Of a stretch of 64,000 nt of DNA, positions 1 to 8,762 are shown piece after piece. Origin of the DNA: Lysobacterales bacterium (lineage in GTDB: Bacteria > Pseudomonadota > Gammaproteobacteria > Xanthomonadales > Xanthomonadaceae); contig JAATFG010000016.1 in NCBI GenBank assembly GCA_015655355.1, positions 1 through 64,000 on the forward strand. The letters are read 5' to 3'. The notes below the pieces were generated by a model that saw nothing but the letters and a program-made list of their open reading frames with translations, did no database searches and had not been told where the DNA came from. The translations under genes and the position numbers were made by a program. The first letter of the stretch is position 1, and each line of letters opens with the position of its first letter.

Positions 1-540
1 GTGATTCCCGAAGGCAAGACGATGTGCAGCCTGTGCTCGCGCCTGCGCCGCGGCGCGCTGTATGCGTATGCCGAGGAGAACGGCTTCAGCAAGATCGCGC
101 TCGGCCACCACCGCGACGACATGGTCGCCACGTTCTTCATGAACCTGTTCCACCACGCCAAGCTCGGCGGCATGCCGCCGAAGCTGCTGTCCGACGACGG
201 CAGGCACGTCGTCATCCGTCCGCTGGCCTACGTGCGCGAGGCGGACATCGTCGAGTACGCGAACGCACGCCAATTCCCGATCATCCCGTGCAACCTGTGC
301 GGCAGCCAGGAAAACCTGCAGCGCAAGCAGGTCGGGCTGATGATGCAACAATGGGAACGCGAGCATCCCGGCCGCATCGAACAGATTTCGCGCGCGCTGG
401 GCGACATCCGTCCATCGCAACTGGCCGACAAGAACCTGTTCGATTTCCTTTCCCTCGGCCACCGCGACGGCGCCACGCAAGCCGATGCGCATGCCTGGCT
501 CGCCGGCGAAGCGCCATCACAAGGCGACGGCAATGATTGA
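1..540 (+). CDS. ttcA: tRNA 2-thiocytidine biosynthesis protein TtcA (3' part, truncated by window edge)
   Basis: C-terminal about 179 residues of TtcA, the ATP-dependent enzyme that thiolates cytidine 32 of some tRNAs in the cytoplasm using an Fe-S cluster. The visible part has the two family CxxC motifs, CSLC (about residues 9-12) and CNLC (about residues 97-100), which hold the cluster. Between them is the GHHRDD motif of the PP-loop superfamily. The N-terminal PP-loop SGGxDS lies outside the window. The GTG at base 1 is probably an internal Val codon (VIPEGKT), not the start. The reading frame ends at TGA 538-540, just before a palindromic intergenic repeat. Family assignment is secure; only the 5' limit is unknown. 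Confidence 0.93.
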   Translation: MIPEGKTMCSLCSRLRRGALYAYAEENGFSKIALGHHRDDMVATFFMNLFHHAKLGGMPPKLLSDDGRHVVIRPLAYVREADIVEYANARQFPIIPCNLCGSQENLQRKQVGLMMQQWEREHPGRIEQISRALGDIRPSQLADKNLFDFLSLGHRDGATQADAHAWLAGEAPSQGDGND

Positions 541-543
541 AGT

Positions 544-637
544 CGTCATACCGGCGCACGCCGGTATCCAGCGGCTTTCGTGACCCAATCCAACACTTTC
601 AGAAAAGGCACTGGATTCCGGCTTTCGCCGGAATGAC
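544..637. repeat. Paired palindromic intergenic repeat (REP/BIME-like), copy 1
   Basis: Two inverted arms lie between ttcA and rdgC. The left arm (544-571) reads GTCATACCGGCGCACGCCGG and on; the right arm (608-637) carries GGATTCCGGCTTTCGCCGG then AATGAC. Each arm is itself a hairpin and the two arms face each other. This matches the widespread proteobacterial GTCATTCCGGCG...CCGGAATCCAG type of extragenic palindrome. A second copy follows rdgC. The in-frame upstream extension of rdgC is made of this repeat, which argues against it being coding. Confidence 0.8.
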
Positions 638-644
638 AAACAAC

Positions 645-1547
645 ATGTTCTTCAAGAATCTCACTTTTTTCCGCTTCAATCCCGCCCTCGATTTCAGCAA
701 GCTCGACGAACAGTTGCCCGAAGTGGCGCTCAAGCCGGTCGGGCTGCTGGAACTTTCCTCGCGCGGCTTCGTCTCGCCGTTCGGGCGCGACGAACAGGGC
801 CTCTCGCATCGCGTCAACGACGCGATATGGCTTTCCATCGGCGGCGAAGACCGCATTCTTCCCGCTGCGGTCATCAACGACGTGCTGGCGAAAAAAATCG
901 CCGAACTGGAAGCGAAGAACGGCCGTCGCCCCGGCGGCAAGATGCGCAAGCAGCTCAAGGACGAAATCGTCCACGACCTGTTGCCTCGCGCCTTCGTCAA
1001 ACCCTCGCGCACCGATGCGCTGCTGGATTTGTCGCACGGCATCGTCGCAGTGAATACTGCGTCGAAAAAAAGCGGCGAGAACATCGTCTCGGAAATCCGC
1101 CGCGCGCTCGGCTCGTTCCCGGCGCTGCCGCTGAATGCCGAAGTCGCGCCGCGTTCGATCCTGACCGGCTGGGTCGCCGGCGAAGCACTGCCGGAAGGCC
1201 TGTCGCTGGGCGAGGAAGTGGAATTGAAAGACCCGATCGACGGCGGCGCGGTGGTGAAGTGCCAGAACCAGGAACTGGCCAGCGACGAGATCGCCAAGCA
1301 CCTCGAAGCCGGCAAGCAGGTCACCAGGCTCGCGCTCAACCTCGACGACCACGTTTCCTTCGTGCTCGGCGAGGATCTGGGCGTGCGCAAGTTCAAGCTG
1401 CTCGACGGTGCGGTCGATCAACTGGAAAACACCGAGCGCGACGACCTGCGCGCCGAACTCGACGCACGCTTCGTGCTGATGGCCGGCGAGGTGAAACGCC
1501 TGTTCGACGTGCTGGAAAAGGCGTTGAAACTCAGCAAGGTGGAATAA
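645..1547 (+). CDS. rdgC: Recombination-associated protein RdgC
   Basis: A 300-aa protein beginning MFFKNLTFFRFN and matching RdgC along its length. RdgC is a nucleoid-associated, ring-forming DNA-binding protein that limits RecA loading and is needed in some recombination-dependent backgrounds. The ATG at 645 was chosen because the family starts at this motif; a possible start at 537 would add 36 residues encoded by a palindromic repeat. The length is typical for the family. The gene is isolated, with a repeat on each side and no obvious operon partner. The assignment is strong. Confidence 0.93.
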   Translation: MFFKNLTFFRFNPALDFSKLDEQLPEVALKPVGLLELSSRGFVSPFGRDEQGLSHRVNDAIWLSIGGEDRILPAAVINDVLAKKIAELEAKNGRRPGGKMRKQLKDEIVHDLLPRAFVKPSRTDALLDLSHGIVAVNTASKKSGENIVSEIRRALGSFPALPLNAEVAPRSILTGWVAGEALPEGLSLGEEVELKDPIDGGAVVKCQNQELASDEIAKHLEAGKQVTRLALNLDDHVSFVLGEDLGVRKFKLLDGAVDQLENTERDDLRAELDARFVLMAGEVKRLFDVLEKALKLSKVE

Positions 1548-1554
1548 TCCCGCG

Positions 1555-1636
1555 CGTCGTCCCGGCGCAAGCCGGAACCCGGCGCCTGCGGATTTTCGCC
1601 GCAAGGCATTGGATCCCGGCTTTCGCCGGGATGACG
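1555..1636. repeat. Paired palindromic intergenic repeat (REP/BIME-like), copy 2
   Basis: Same architecture as the copy upstream of rdgC. The left arm (about 1555-1582) begins CGTCGTCCCGGCGCAAGCCGG; the right arm (1606-1636) carries GGATCCCGGCTTTCGCCGGG then ATGAC. It starts 8 bp after the rdgC stop codon and ends about 20 bp before the next gene, so it may act as a transcription or mRNA-stability boundary. Confidence 0.8.
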
Positions 1637-1656
1637 GCACAAGTACCATCCTGCGC

Positions 1657-2442
1657 ATGTTCTCCGCACTGTTTTCGCCCAAGCCACAACGCGTGTCGCG
1701 CCCGATCGAGCGCGACACGGTCATGCTGGCGCTGGCCGACGGGCGCGAAATCGAAATCCGGCGCGTGCGCGACCCGCGCGCAAAACGCATTCGCTTGAGC
1801 ATCGACGAACGCGGCGTGCGCCTGACCATTCCGGCCCGCGCCAGCCTCAAGGCCGGACACGAATTCCTGCTCCTGCACCGCGACTGGCTGGCCGCGCAAC
1901 TGGCGCTGCACCACGACGAAACCGGCAGCGCGCCGTTGCAGCGCGGCGTCACCATCGCGTTGCCGCTGCGCAGCAATGACGTGCCGCTGCATTGGCACGA
2001 AGGCCGTTTTTCGAGGCTGGAATTGATCGATGGCGGACTGCACTTTCACCTGCCCGCGCGCGCCGGCGACGCGGCGATGCGGCGCGCGCTGCGCGAGTTC
2101 TACGAGGCGCAGGCGCGCAGCGACATCGGCCAATGGCTGCCGAAATACTTGTCCGGCCTGCCGCAGGCGCCGCGGCAAATCCGCTTCAAGATGATCTCGA
2201 CGCTGTGGGGCTCGCTGGCGCCGGATGCGTCGATGACGCTGGACCTGGCGCTGGTGCTCGGCTGTCCCGCCGCGTTCGAATACGTGCTGGTCCACGAGCT
2301 GTGCCACCTGCTGCACCGCGACCATTCGCCGCGGTTCTGGCGCGAAGTGGAATTGCGTTTCCCGGCATGGCGCGAACAGCGCGACTACTTCCACGCCGAA
2401 GGCAGGCGCCTGAAGGCGCGCCTGCGCGCGCTGCTCGGCTGA
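1657..2442 (+). CDS. YgjP-like (M48/DUF45) metallopeptidase
   Basis: A 261-aa soluble protein of the YgjP/DUF45 metal-dependent hydrolase family. The zinc motif HELCH is at residues 213-217, followed by LLHRDHSPRFW, the usual third-ligand segment. The N-terminal half has the family stretch RRVRDPRAKRIRLSID. The ATG at 1657 (MFSALFSPK) was preferred over an upstream ATG at 1609 that lies in the palindromic repeat. No signal peptide or membrane segment is visible, so it should be cytoplasmic. The physiological substrate of this family is not settled. The gene converges on hemH; the two stop codons sit inside a 14-bp perfect palindrome (2439-2452). Confidence 0.85.
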   Translation: MFSALFSPKPQRVSRPIERDTVMLALADGREIEIRRVRDPRAKRIRLSIDERGVRLTIPARASLKAGHEFLLLHRDWLAAQLALHHDETGSAPLQRGVTIALPLRSNDVPLHWHEGRFSRLELIDGGLHFHLPARAGDAAMRRALREFYEAQARSDIGQWLPKYLSGLPQAPRQIRFKMISTLWGSLAPDASMTLDLALVLGCPAAFEYVLVHELCHLLHRDHSPRFWREVELRFPAWREQRDYFHAEGRRLKARLRALLG

Positions 2443-2448
2443 GCCGGC

Positions 2449-3444
2449 TCAGGCCGGCGCGTGCACCAGCGCGGCCAGCGCATCGGCGTGCATCGGCGAA
2501 TCGTTGAGGCACGGGATGTAGCGCAGTTCGCCGCCTTGCGCCTTGAACCGGCCGGCGTAGGTGATGGCGATTTCCTCCAGCGTTTCCAGGCAATCGACCG
2601 CGAAGCCGGGACAAACCACGTCGACCTGCTTCATGCCGCGATCGGCCAGCTGCTTCAGCACCGCGTCGGTCGCCGGCTCCAGCCATTTCTCCTTGCCGAA
2701 GCGCGACTGGAAGCTCAACGAATACTGTTCGCGCGACAGTCCCAGCGCCTGCGCGATCGCCGCGACGCTGGCTTCGACGCGTTGCGGATACGGGTCGCCG
2801 TTCGCGGCCACGCGCTGCGGCAGGCCGTGGAAGGAAAACAGCAGGTGTTCGCCGTTGCCGCGCTGCGCGCGCCATTGCCGGATGGAGGCGGCCACCGCAT
2901 CGACCCAATGCGCATCGGTCGCATAATCCTCGACGCAGCGCAGCTCGAAGCCATCGGCCAGTTCGCGCACGCGCTCGATCACGGTCAAGGTGGTGGTGGT
3001 CGAATACTGCGGGTACAGCGGCAGCACGACGAGCCTGCGCACGCCTTCGCCCCGCAGTTTCCGCAGCGTGTCCGGCAGCGACGGCTGGCCGTAGCGCATC
3101 GCGAATTCGACGCGCAACCGCGGCAAGCGTTGCTGCAACGCGGCGGCGAGGCGGCGCGTGTGCACCAGCAGCGGCGAGCCTTCGTCCAGCCAGACCTGGG
3201 CGTACTTGCGTGCAGACCGCGGCCCGCGCAGCGGCAGGACCAGCCCGTGCAGCAGCGGCCACCAGAGCAGGCGCGGGATCGACACCACGCGCGGATCGCC
3301 GAGGAATTCGCCAAGGTATGCGCGCACCGCGCGCGGCGTCGGCGCATCCGGCGTGCCGAGGTTGACCAGCAGCAAGGCACTGCGGCCCGCGCGCGCATTT
3401 TCGTCGACCGTCGTGGCTGGCCGGGGTTCGCTGGCATTCGACAT
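2449..3444 (-). CDS. hemH: Ferrochelatase
   Basis: A 331-aa ferrochelatase, which inserts Fe2+ into protoporphyrin IX in the last step of protoheme synthesis. Visible hallmarks are the N-terminal LLVNLGTPD, the signature SFHGLPQR with its metal-binding or catalytic His, and FQSRFGKEKWLEP, followed by DVVCPGFAVDCLETLEEI. The start at 3444 (MSNASEPRP) was chosen; an upstream in-frame ATG at 3540 would add 32 unconserved residues. It is probably at the cytoplasmic membrane face. It is divergent from the SYLF gene across about 170 bp that must hold both promoters. Confidence 0.95.
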   Translation of the reverse strand: MSNASEPRPATTVDENARAGRSALLLVNLGTPDAPTPRAVRAYLGEFLGDPRVVSIPRLLWWPLLHGLVLPLRGPRSARKYAQVWLDEGSPLLVHTRRLAAALQQRLPRLRVEFAMRYGQPSLPDTLRKLRGEGVRRLVVLPLYPQYSTTTTLTVIERVRELADGFELRCVEDYATDAHWVDAVAASIRQWRAQRGNGEHLLFSFHGLPQRVAANGDPYPQRVEASVAAIAQALGLSREQYSLSFQSRFGKEKWLEPATDAVLKQLADRGMKQVDVVCPGFAVDCLETLEEIAITYAGRFKAQGGELRYIPCLNDSPMHADALAALVHAPA

Positions 3445-3617
3445 CCGCGCATTGTCGCAGATGGCTTCGGCGGGCGCCGGACGCGGCCGTGCAACTGCGA
3501 CACAGCACGCGTTATCGGCAAGGTGCGCGCGCGGGTTCATTGCCTCTTCATTGCCCTGGGCCTAGCTTCGCGGCAAAGCATTCCAATATCGTCGTTCGCA
3601 ATTTCGGGAGTCCGGCC

Positions 3618-4499
3618 ATGAATCGTTCGTTGCGCACCGCGCTGCTGCCCCTCGCTGTTTTCGTCGGTTTGACCGCCACCGTCGCCGCGCCGGCCTTCGC
3701 CGGGCAGAAGGAGGACGCGCGCGCGCAAAACGCCACGCGCGTGCTCGACGACATCCGCCACATGCCCGACGGCGGCCTGCCGGACAAGCTGCTCGACGAT
3801 GCCCACGCGATCGTGGTGATCCCGGACATGGTCAAGGTCGGCCTGATCCTCGGCGGGCGCGGCGGCCGCGGCCTGCTGGCGGTGAAGAATTCCGACGGCA
3901 CCTGGTCGCAGCCGGTGTTCGTCAAGATCGCCGGCGGCAGCATCGGCTGGCAGGCCGGCGTGCAATCGGCCGACGTGGTGCTGGTGTTCCGCAACGACCG
4001 CTCGCTGGAAAGCATCGTCAACGGCAAGTTCACCCTCGGCGCCGATGCCGGCGTCGCCGCCGGCCCGGTCGGGCGCAATGCGCAAGCCGCGACCGATGGC
4101 CAGTTGAAGGCGGAAATCTGGTCGTGGAGCCGCGCCCGTGGCTTGTTCGCCGGCGTCGCCCTCGACGGCGCGGTGCTGTCGATCGACGACGACGCCAACG
4201 CCGCGGTCTACGGCACCAGCCTGACCCCGCGCGCGATCCTCGAAAACCGCGAGAAGGCCCCATCCAGCGCCGTGGTCTCGTTCCGCGACGAGCTGGAGGA
4301 AGCCACCTACGCCGCGCGCAATGGACACGCCAGCAACACCAAGCCGGCAGTCACTTCCGGCACCCCGGTCGCGTCGCCGACGTCCACCACCGCGCCCGCC
4401 GCGCCGGCGTCTGTGCAAGTGCAGACGCAACAGGCGCAGGGCTTCCAGCCGGCCGACAACGGCGACGTGCATACCGAGGCACTCAAGCCCACGCCGTGA
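3618..4499 (+). CDS. SYLF-domain (YSC84-like) lipid-binding exported protein
   Basis: A 293-aa protein with a clear Sec signal peptide (basic start, hydrophobic core, cleavage about AFA|GQ after residue 28). A SYLF domain covers about residues 60-225: AIVVIPDMVKVGLILGGRGG, then the Gly-rich WSRARGLFAGVALDG. Bacterial SYLF proteins bind lipids and are usually periplasmic; their exact role is unclear. The C-terminal 70 residues are a low-complexity Ala/Pro/Thr/Gln tail without recognisable domain. The ATG at 3618 is preceded by a GGGAG-type ribosome site (3606-3610) and starts the signal peptide directly. It appears monocistronic. Confidence 0.85.
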   Translation: MNRSLRTALLPLAVFVGLTATVAAPAFAGQKEDARAQNATRVLDDIRHMPDGGLPDKLLDDAHAIVVIPDMVKVGLILGGRGGRGLLAVKNSDGTWSQPVFVKIAGGSIGWQAGVQSADVVLVFRNDRSLESIVNGKFTLGADAGVAAGPVGRNAQAATDGQLKAEIWSWSRARGLFAGVALDGAVLSIDDDANAAVYGTSLTPRAILENREKAPSSAVVSFRDELEEATYAARNGHASNTKPAVTSGTPVASPTSTTAPAAPASVQVQTQQAQGFQPADNGDVHTEALKPTP

Positions 4500-4547
4500 G
4501 CCGCATTCCTGACGTCTGAAACAGGTTTCCCCGGGGGCCGAACGCGC

Positions 4548-4553
4548 TATGCT
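4548..4553 (+). promoter_or_regulatory. Candidate -10 box for the tat operon
   Basis: TATGCT in the 92-bp gap between the SYLF gene and tatA, giving a leader of about 35 nt before the tatA ATG at 4592. No good -35 is visible, so this is only a candidate. Confidence 0.3.
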
Positions 4554-4591
4554 GAAGGCCCCTCTTTTTTCCACGCGCAGGCGTTCTCATC

Positions 4592-4819
4592 ATGGGCGGT
4601 TTGAGCATTTGGCATTGGCTGATCGTGCTGGTCATCGTGGTGCTGATCTTCGGCACCAAGAAGCTGAGCAACGTGGGCAAGGACTTGGGCGACGCCGTGC
4701 ACCAGTTCAAGAAGGGCTTGAGCGGCGATGACGACAAGCCGCAGGACAAGCTGGCCGACTCGTCGCACGACGGCGCGCAGGCGTCGAAGCCGAACGACAA
4801 CAGCAACCCGCCGCAATAA
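4592..4819 (+). CDS. tatA: Sec-independent protein translocase subunit TatA
   Basis: A 75-aa TatA, the oligomerising pore-forming or membrane-thinning subunit of the twin-arginine translocase that exports folded proteins. It has one N-terminal membrane helix ([11 protein letters not shown], about residues 10-21), the FGTKKL hinge, an amphipathic helix ([17 protein letters not shown]) and an acidic, disordered tail. It is the first gene of tatABC: tatB starts 24 bp downstream and tatC overlaps tatB. Confidence 0.95.
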   Translation: MGGLSIWHWLIVLVIVVLIFGTKKLSNVGKDLGDAVHQFKKGLSGDDDKPQDKLADSSHDGAQASKPNDNSNPPQ

Positions 4820-4843
4820 GCGCGCCGGCGACGGCTTCGCGCC

Positions 4844-5224
4844 ATGTTCGAGATCGGTTTCAGCGAAATGCTGGTCATCGCGGTGGTGGCCCTGGTGGTG
4901 CTCGGCCCCGAGCGCCTGCCCAAGGCCGCGCGCTTCGCCGGCCTGTGGATCCGCCGCGCACGCGCGCACTGGGATTCGGTCAAGAGCGAGCTGGAACGCG
5001 AACTGGCCGCCGAGGACATCAAGCGCAACATCGCCGATACCGAAAAGGCGATCCGCGAAGGCCAGTTCCGGCTGCAGCAGCAATTGCAGGAGACCGCCGC
5101 CACGGTTGAGGCCAGCGCCGCGGAAGTGAAGTCCGGACTCGACGCGACCGCGGCCATCGACAAGCCGCAGACCGGGCCGCTGGCAGGAACGTCGCCGGCC
5201 GAACAGCACAACGACGCGGCATGA
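4844..5224 (+). CDS. tatB: Sec-independent protein translocase subunit TatB
   Basis: A 126-aa TatB. It starts [20 protein letters not shown], has the LGPERLP motif after the single membrane helix, and a long amphipathic/coiled region to about residue 95. TatB pairs with TatC to form the twin-arginine signal receptor. The stop codon overlaps the tatC start by 4 nt (ATGA, 5221-5224), so translation is probably coupled. The length and acidic tail separate it from the TatA upstream. Confidence 0.95.
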   Translation: MFEIGFSEMLVIAVVALVVLGPERLPKAARFAGLWIRRARAHWDSVKSELERELAAEDIKRNIADTEKAIREGQFRLQQQLQETAATVEASAAEVKSGLDATAAIDKPQTGPLAGTSPAEQHNDAA

Positions 5225-5973
5225 ACGACGCGAGCGAACCGCAGGCGGCCCAGACATCGGGCGAGTCCAGCCTGATCGAACACCTGCTCGAACTGCGCAC
5301 GCGCTTGCTGCGCGCGATCGTCGGCATCGGCGTGGTCCTGGTCGCGCTGCTGCCGTTCACCCGCAAGCTGTACGACGCGCTGGCGCATCCGCTGGTCGCG
5401 CGCCTGCCGCAAGGCCAGCATTTCATCGCGCTCAATCCGGCCGGCGCGTTCTTCGCGCCGTTGAAGCTGACCAGCTTCATCGCGTTGTTCATCGCCGCGC
5501 CGTGGGTGCTGTACCAGCTATGGGCGTTCGTCGCGCCCGGCCTGTACCAGCGCGAGCGCAGCCTCGCCAAGCCGATCCTCGTCTCGGCGGTGGCGCTGTT
5601 CTACGCCGGTTGCGCGTTCGCCTACTTCATCGTGCTGCCGAACGTGTTCCGCTTCCTGGTGTTGTTCAGCCCGTCGGCGATCGCGATCACCCCGGACGCC
5701 AACGCCTATCTCGATTTCGTGATGGTGATCTTCTTCGCCTTCGGCCTGAGCTTCGAGTTGCCGGTGGCGCTGGTGATCCTCGTCCTACTCGGCTGGGTCA
5801 CCCCGCAACAACTGCGCGACGTGCGCGGCTACGCCATCGTCGGCATCTTCGTCCTCGCCGCGGTGATCACCCCGCCGGACGTGGTCTCGCAGCTGATGCT
5901 CGCCCTGCCGATGTGCGCGCTGTACGAAATCGGCATCCTCGCTGCCGCCAGCATGGCGAAAAAAGCGGCATAG
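5221..5973 (+). CDS. tatC: Sec-independent protein translocase subunit TatC
   Basis: A 250-aa polytopic TatC with six predicted membrane helices and the family features [16 protein letters not shown] (cytoplasmic N-terminal signal-recognition segment) and FGLSFELPV. It forms the TatBC receptor complex for twin-arginine signal peptides. It begins inside the tatB stop codon. The copper ATPase starts 41 bp downstream on the same strand, so partial read-through is possible. Confidence 0.95.
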   Translation: MNDASEPQAAQTSGESSLIEHLLELRTRLLRAIVGIGVVLVALLPFTRKLYDALAHPLVARLPQGQHFIALNPAGAFFAPLKLTSFIALFIAAPWVLYQLWAFVAPGLYQRERSLAKPILVSAVALFYAGCAFAYFIVLPNVFRFLVLFSPSAIAITPDANAYLDFVMVIFFAFGLSFELPVALVILVLLGWVTPQQLRDVRGYAIVGIFVLAAVITPPDVVSQLMLALPMCALYEIGILAAASMAKKAA

Positions 5974-6014
5974 CGCCGCGACAAGGCTTAACATCGCCGG
6001 CGGGGAGGGAAATC

Positions 6015-8330
6015 ATGACGCAAGCACCGCTCGGCATGGCGCAATCCGCGACGACCGCGACCGACCCGGTGTGCGGGATGACGGTCGACGTCAACGCCGG
6101 CAAACCCGGTGCCGAACACGACGGCGCCACGTACTGGTTCTGCAGCGAAGGCTGCAAGGCCAAGTTCCTCGCCGATCCGCAGAAATACCTCGCGCCGAAA
6201 ACCGCAATCGCCACGCCGGTCGCGATGCCGAAAGGCACCGTCTACGTCTGCCCGATGGACCCGGAAGTGCGCAGCGACAAGCCCGGCCCGTGCCCGATCT
6301 GCGGCATGGCGCTGGAGCCGGAAATGCCGTCGGTCGACGAAGCAGAGAATCCCGAGCTGCGCGACTTCCGCCGCCGCTTCTGGTTCACCCTGCCGCTGAC
6401 CGTCGCGGTGTTCGTGCTGGCGATGGGTTCAATGCTCGGCTTCGCGCCACTGGCCGCAAACGTGCGCGTCTGGGTCGAAGCGGCATTGAGCGCACCGGTG
6501 GTGCTGTGGGCCGGCTGGCCGTTCCTGCACCGCTGCGTGGTGTCGATCAGGACGCGGCATCCGAACATGTGGACGCTGATCGGCCTGGGAGTGACCGCCG
6601 CCTTCGTCTACAGCCTGGCCACGCTGCTGCTGCCGCATGCGCATGCCATGCATGACGCCGCTTCCGGCCATGTCTATTTCGAAGCCGCGGCGGTGATCGT
6701 CTCGCTGACCCTGCTCGGCCAGATCATGGAGCTGCGTGCGCGTTCGCGTACCGCGTCGGCGTTGAAGGCATTGCTCAAGCTCGCGCCGCAAGTCGCGCAC
6801 CGCGTGCGCGCCGACGGCCGCGAGGAGGACGTGGCGCTGGACCGGTTGCGCCCCGGCGACACCCTGCGCGTGCGCCCCGGCGAGAAAGTGCCGGTCGATG
6901 GCAGCGTGCTCGAGGGCGGCAGCGAACTCGACGAATCGATGCTCACCGGCGAGCCGATGCCGGTGGCCAAGCGCGGCGGCGACGCGCTGATCGGCGCCAG
7001 CCTCAACGTCGGCGGCGGCGCGCTGCTGATGCGCGTGGACAAGGTGGGCGAAAACACCATGCTCGCGCGGATCGTGCAGATGGTCGCGCAGGCGCAGCGT
7101 TCGCGCGCGCCGTTGCAGAAGCTCGCCGACACCGTCGCCTACTGGTTCGTGCTCGCGGTGGTCGCCATCGCACTGGCCACGCTGCTGGCGTGGGGCGTCT
7201 TCGCGCACGCATGGCTGTTCGGCCTGACCGGCGCGGTCAGCGTGCTGATCATCGCCTGCCCGTGCGCGCTGGGTTTGGCCACGCCGATGTCGATCATGGT
7301 CGCGATGGGCCGCGCCGCGCGCGAAGGCGTGCTGTTCCGCGATGCCGAGGCAATCGAACGCCTGCGCGGCATCGATACGCTGGTCGTCGACAAGACTGGC
7401 ACGCTCACCGCCGGCCGCCCCGCGTTCGCCGACCTCGCCGTGGTCGGCGCGGAATGGCCGGGCAACGAAATCCTGCGCCTCGCGGCCAGCCTCGAAGTGT
7501 CCAGCGAGCATCCGCTCGCGCGCGGCATCGTGGCCGAAGCGCGCAAGCGCGGCCTGGCGCTGCAGCCGGCGCTGGATTTCCAGTCGCAGGGCGGCGTCGG
7601 CGTGCGCGGCACGGTCAACGGTTCGCGCGTTGCGCTCGGCAACGCGGCGTGGATGCGCGAACGCGGCATCGACCCGGCCCTGCTCGGCACCCGCCGCGAT
7701 CCGCGCCGCGGCGCCGGCGCATCGGTCGTGTTCGTTTCGGTCGACGAAAAACTGGCCGGGCGCATCGTCCTCGCCGACCCGATCAAGCATTCGACGCCGG
7801 CGGCGATCGATGCGCTCAAGCGCGCCGGCCTGCGCATCGTGATGGCCTCCGGCGATGGCATCGCGACCGCGCGCGCGGTGGCCGACACCCTCGGCATCGA
7901 CGAGGCGCACGGCGAAGTGCGCCCGCAGGACAAGCTCGACCTGGTGCAAAAGCTGCAGGCGCAGGGCCGCAAGGTGGCGATGGCCGGCGACGGCATCAAC
8001 GACGCGCCCGCGCTGGCCGGCGCGGACGTGGGCATCGCGATGGGCAACGGCACCGACGTCGCGCTCGATTCGGCGCAGGTCGCGCTGGTCAAGGGCGACC
8101 TGCGCGGCATCGCCAGGGCGATGCGCATCTCGCGCGCGACCGTGGCGAACATGCGCCAGAACCTCGGCTTCGCCCTGGTCTACAACGCGCTAGGCATCCC
8201 GCTCGCCGCCGGCGTGCTGCACGTGTTCGGCGGGCCACTGCTCGACCCGATGATCGCCGCGCTGGCGATGAGCCTGAGCAGCGTTTCGGTCGTCGCCAAC
8301 GCGCTGCGCCTGAACTGGAAACAGGTCTGA
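6015..8330 (+). CDS. Copper-type P1B ATPase with N-terminal YHS and heavy-metal-binding domains
   Basis: A 771-aa heavy-metal exporting ATPase. In order: a YHS domain (about residues 16-60, DPVCGMTV ... [10 protein letters not shown]), a short heavy-metal-binding domain (about 75-100, YVCPMDPEV ... [10 protein letters not shown]), then membrane helices, an actuator domain with the MLTGEP loop, the transmembrane CPC motif at 415-417, the phosphorylation site DKTGTLT at D459, GDGINDAPA at 658, and two last helices. CPC and the domain order point to Cu(+)/Ag(+) efflux. No classical HMA (GMxCxxC ferredoxin-like) domain is present. The ATG at 6015 follows a strong GGGGAGGGA ribosome site. No obvious CueR operator was seen. 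Substrate is inferred from the family. Confidence 0.9.
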   Translation: MTQAPLGMAQSATTATDPVCGMTVDVNAGKPGAEHDGATYWFCSEGCKAKFLADPQKYLAPKTAIATPVAMPKGTVYVCPMDPEVRSDKPGPCPICGMALEPEMPSVDEAENPELRDFRRRFWFTLPLTVAVFVLAMGSMLGFAPLAANVRVWVEAALSAPVVLWAGWPFLHRCVVSIRTRHPNMWTLIGLGVTAAFVYSLATLLLPHAHAMHDAASGHVYFEAAAVIVSLTLLGQIMELRARSRTASALKALLKLAPQVAHRVRADGREEDVALDRLRPGDTLRVRPGEKVPVDGSVLEGGSELDESMLTGEPMPVAKRGGDALIGASLNVGGGALLMRVDKVGENTMLARIVQMVAQAQRSRAPLQKLADTVAYWFVLAVVAIALATLLAWGVFAHAWLFGLTGAVSVLIIACPCALGLATPMSIMVAMGRAAREGVLFRDAEAIERLRGIDTLVVDKTGTLTAGRPAFADLAVVGAEWPGNEILRLAASLEVSSEHPLARGIVAEARKRGLALQPALDFQSQGGVGVRGTVNGSRVALGNAAWMRERGIDPALLGTRRDPRRGAGASVVFVSVDEKLAGRIVLADPIKHSTPAAIDALKRAGLRIVMASGDGIATARAVADTLGIDEAHGEVRPQDKLDLVQKLQAQGRKVAMAGDGINDAPALAGADVGIAMGNGTDVALDSAQVALVKGDLRGIARAMRISRATVANMRQNLGFALVYNALGIPLAAGVLHVFGGPLLDPMIAALAMSLSSVSVVANALRLNWKQV

Positions 8331-8340
8331 ACGGGAAATA

Positions 8341-8372
8341 TGGCCATTCTGGCCAAAAAGGGTATATTGGCC
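8341..8372 (+). promoter_or_regulatory. Putative operator/promoter of the Phd-zeta toxin-antitoxin pair
   Basis: Two 6-bp palindromes TGGCCA (8341-8346 and 8350-8355) separated by 3 bp form a larger inverted repeat. A third partial copy, TTGGCC (8367-8372), overlaps a possible -10 TATATT (8363-8368). This arrangement, 23 bp before the antitoxin start, suits an autorepressing antitoxin. The -35 is not obvious. Confidence 0.45.
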
Positions 8373-8394
8373 TCATCCCTCACGGAGTGCCGCC

Positions 8395-8751
8395 ATGAAT
8401 GCCGCCGTCCCGCTCGCCTCCCTCGACACCCTGCCGCAAACCCCGGCTTCGGACGTGAAGAAGCTCGGCTGGCGCGGGGTGATGGCCACCGTGCAGCGCG
8501 AAGGCAAGGTCGTCGTCACCAACCACAACCGTCCCGAGGCGGTGATCCTCCCCGCCGCCGAATACACGCGCCTGCTGCAACTGCTGGGCGACGCCGGCAG
8601 CGAGGAAGAAGCCGTGCTGTCGAAGCTGCGTCGCCAGTTCGACGCGCGCCTCGCCGTGCTCGATGCGGCGGATGCGCGGGCGAAGATGCGCGACGCCTTG
8701 CGCAAGCCGCTGCGCCTGGATGGACGCGTCACCGCCGGTGAAGGCCACTGA
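8395..8751 (+). CDS. Phd/YefM-like antitoxin of a zeta-type toxin
   Basis: A 118-aa protein whose residues about 20-65 (VMATVQREGKVVVTNHNRP then EAVILPAAEYTRL) match the Phd/YefM fold: an N-terminal DNA-binding strand-helix unit, then the 'V(V)TNHNRPEAV(I)' hairpin. The C-terminal half is charged and helical, as expected for a toxin-binding tail. The GGAG ribosome site (8384-8387) and the 11-bp gap to the toxin gene suggest a bicistronic, autoregulated operon. Antitoxin function is inferred from fold and context. Confidence 0.75.
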   Translation: MNAAVPLASLDTLPQTPASDVKKLGWRGVMATVQREGKVVVTNHNRPEAVILPAAEYTRLLQLLGDAGSEEEAVLSKLRRQFDARLAVLDAADARAKMRDALRKPLRLDGRVTAGEGH

Positions 8752-8762
8752 TCCGGCGCGCG

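Noticed and set aside
537-644. N-terminal extension of rdgC (36 extra codons)
   Set aside because: It is encoded by the palindromic repeat, not conserved in RdgC, and the ATG at 645 begins the family motif directly.
2439-2452. Palindrome CTGAGCCGGCTCAG as a terminator between the metallopeptidase and hemH
   Set aside because: The symmetry is perfect but has no loop or T-tract, and it includes both stop codons, so it may be coincidental.
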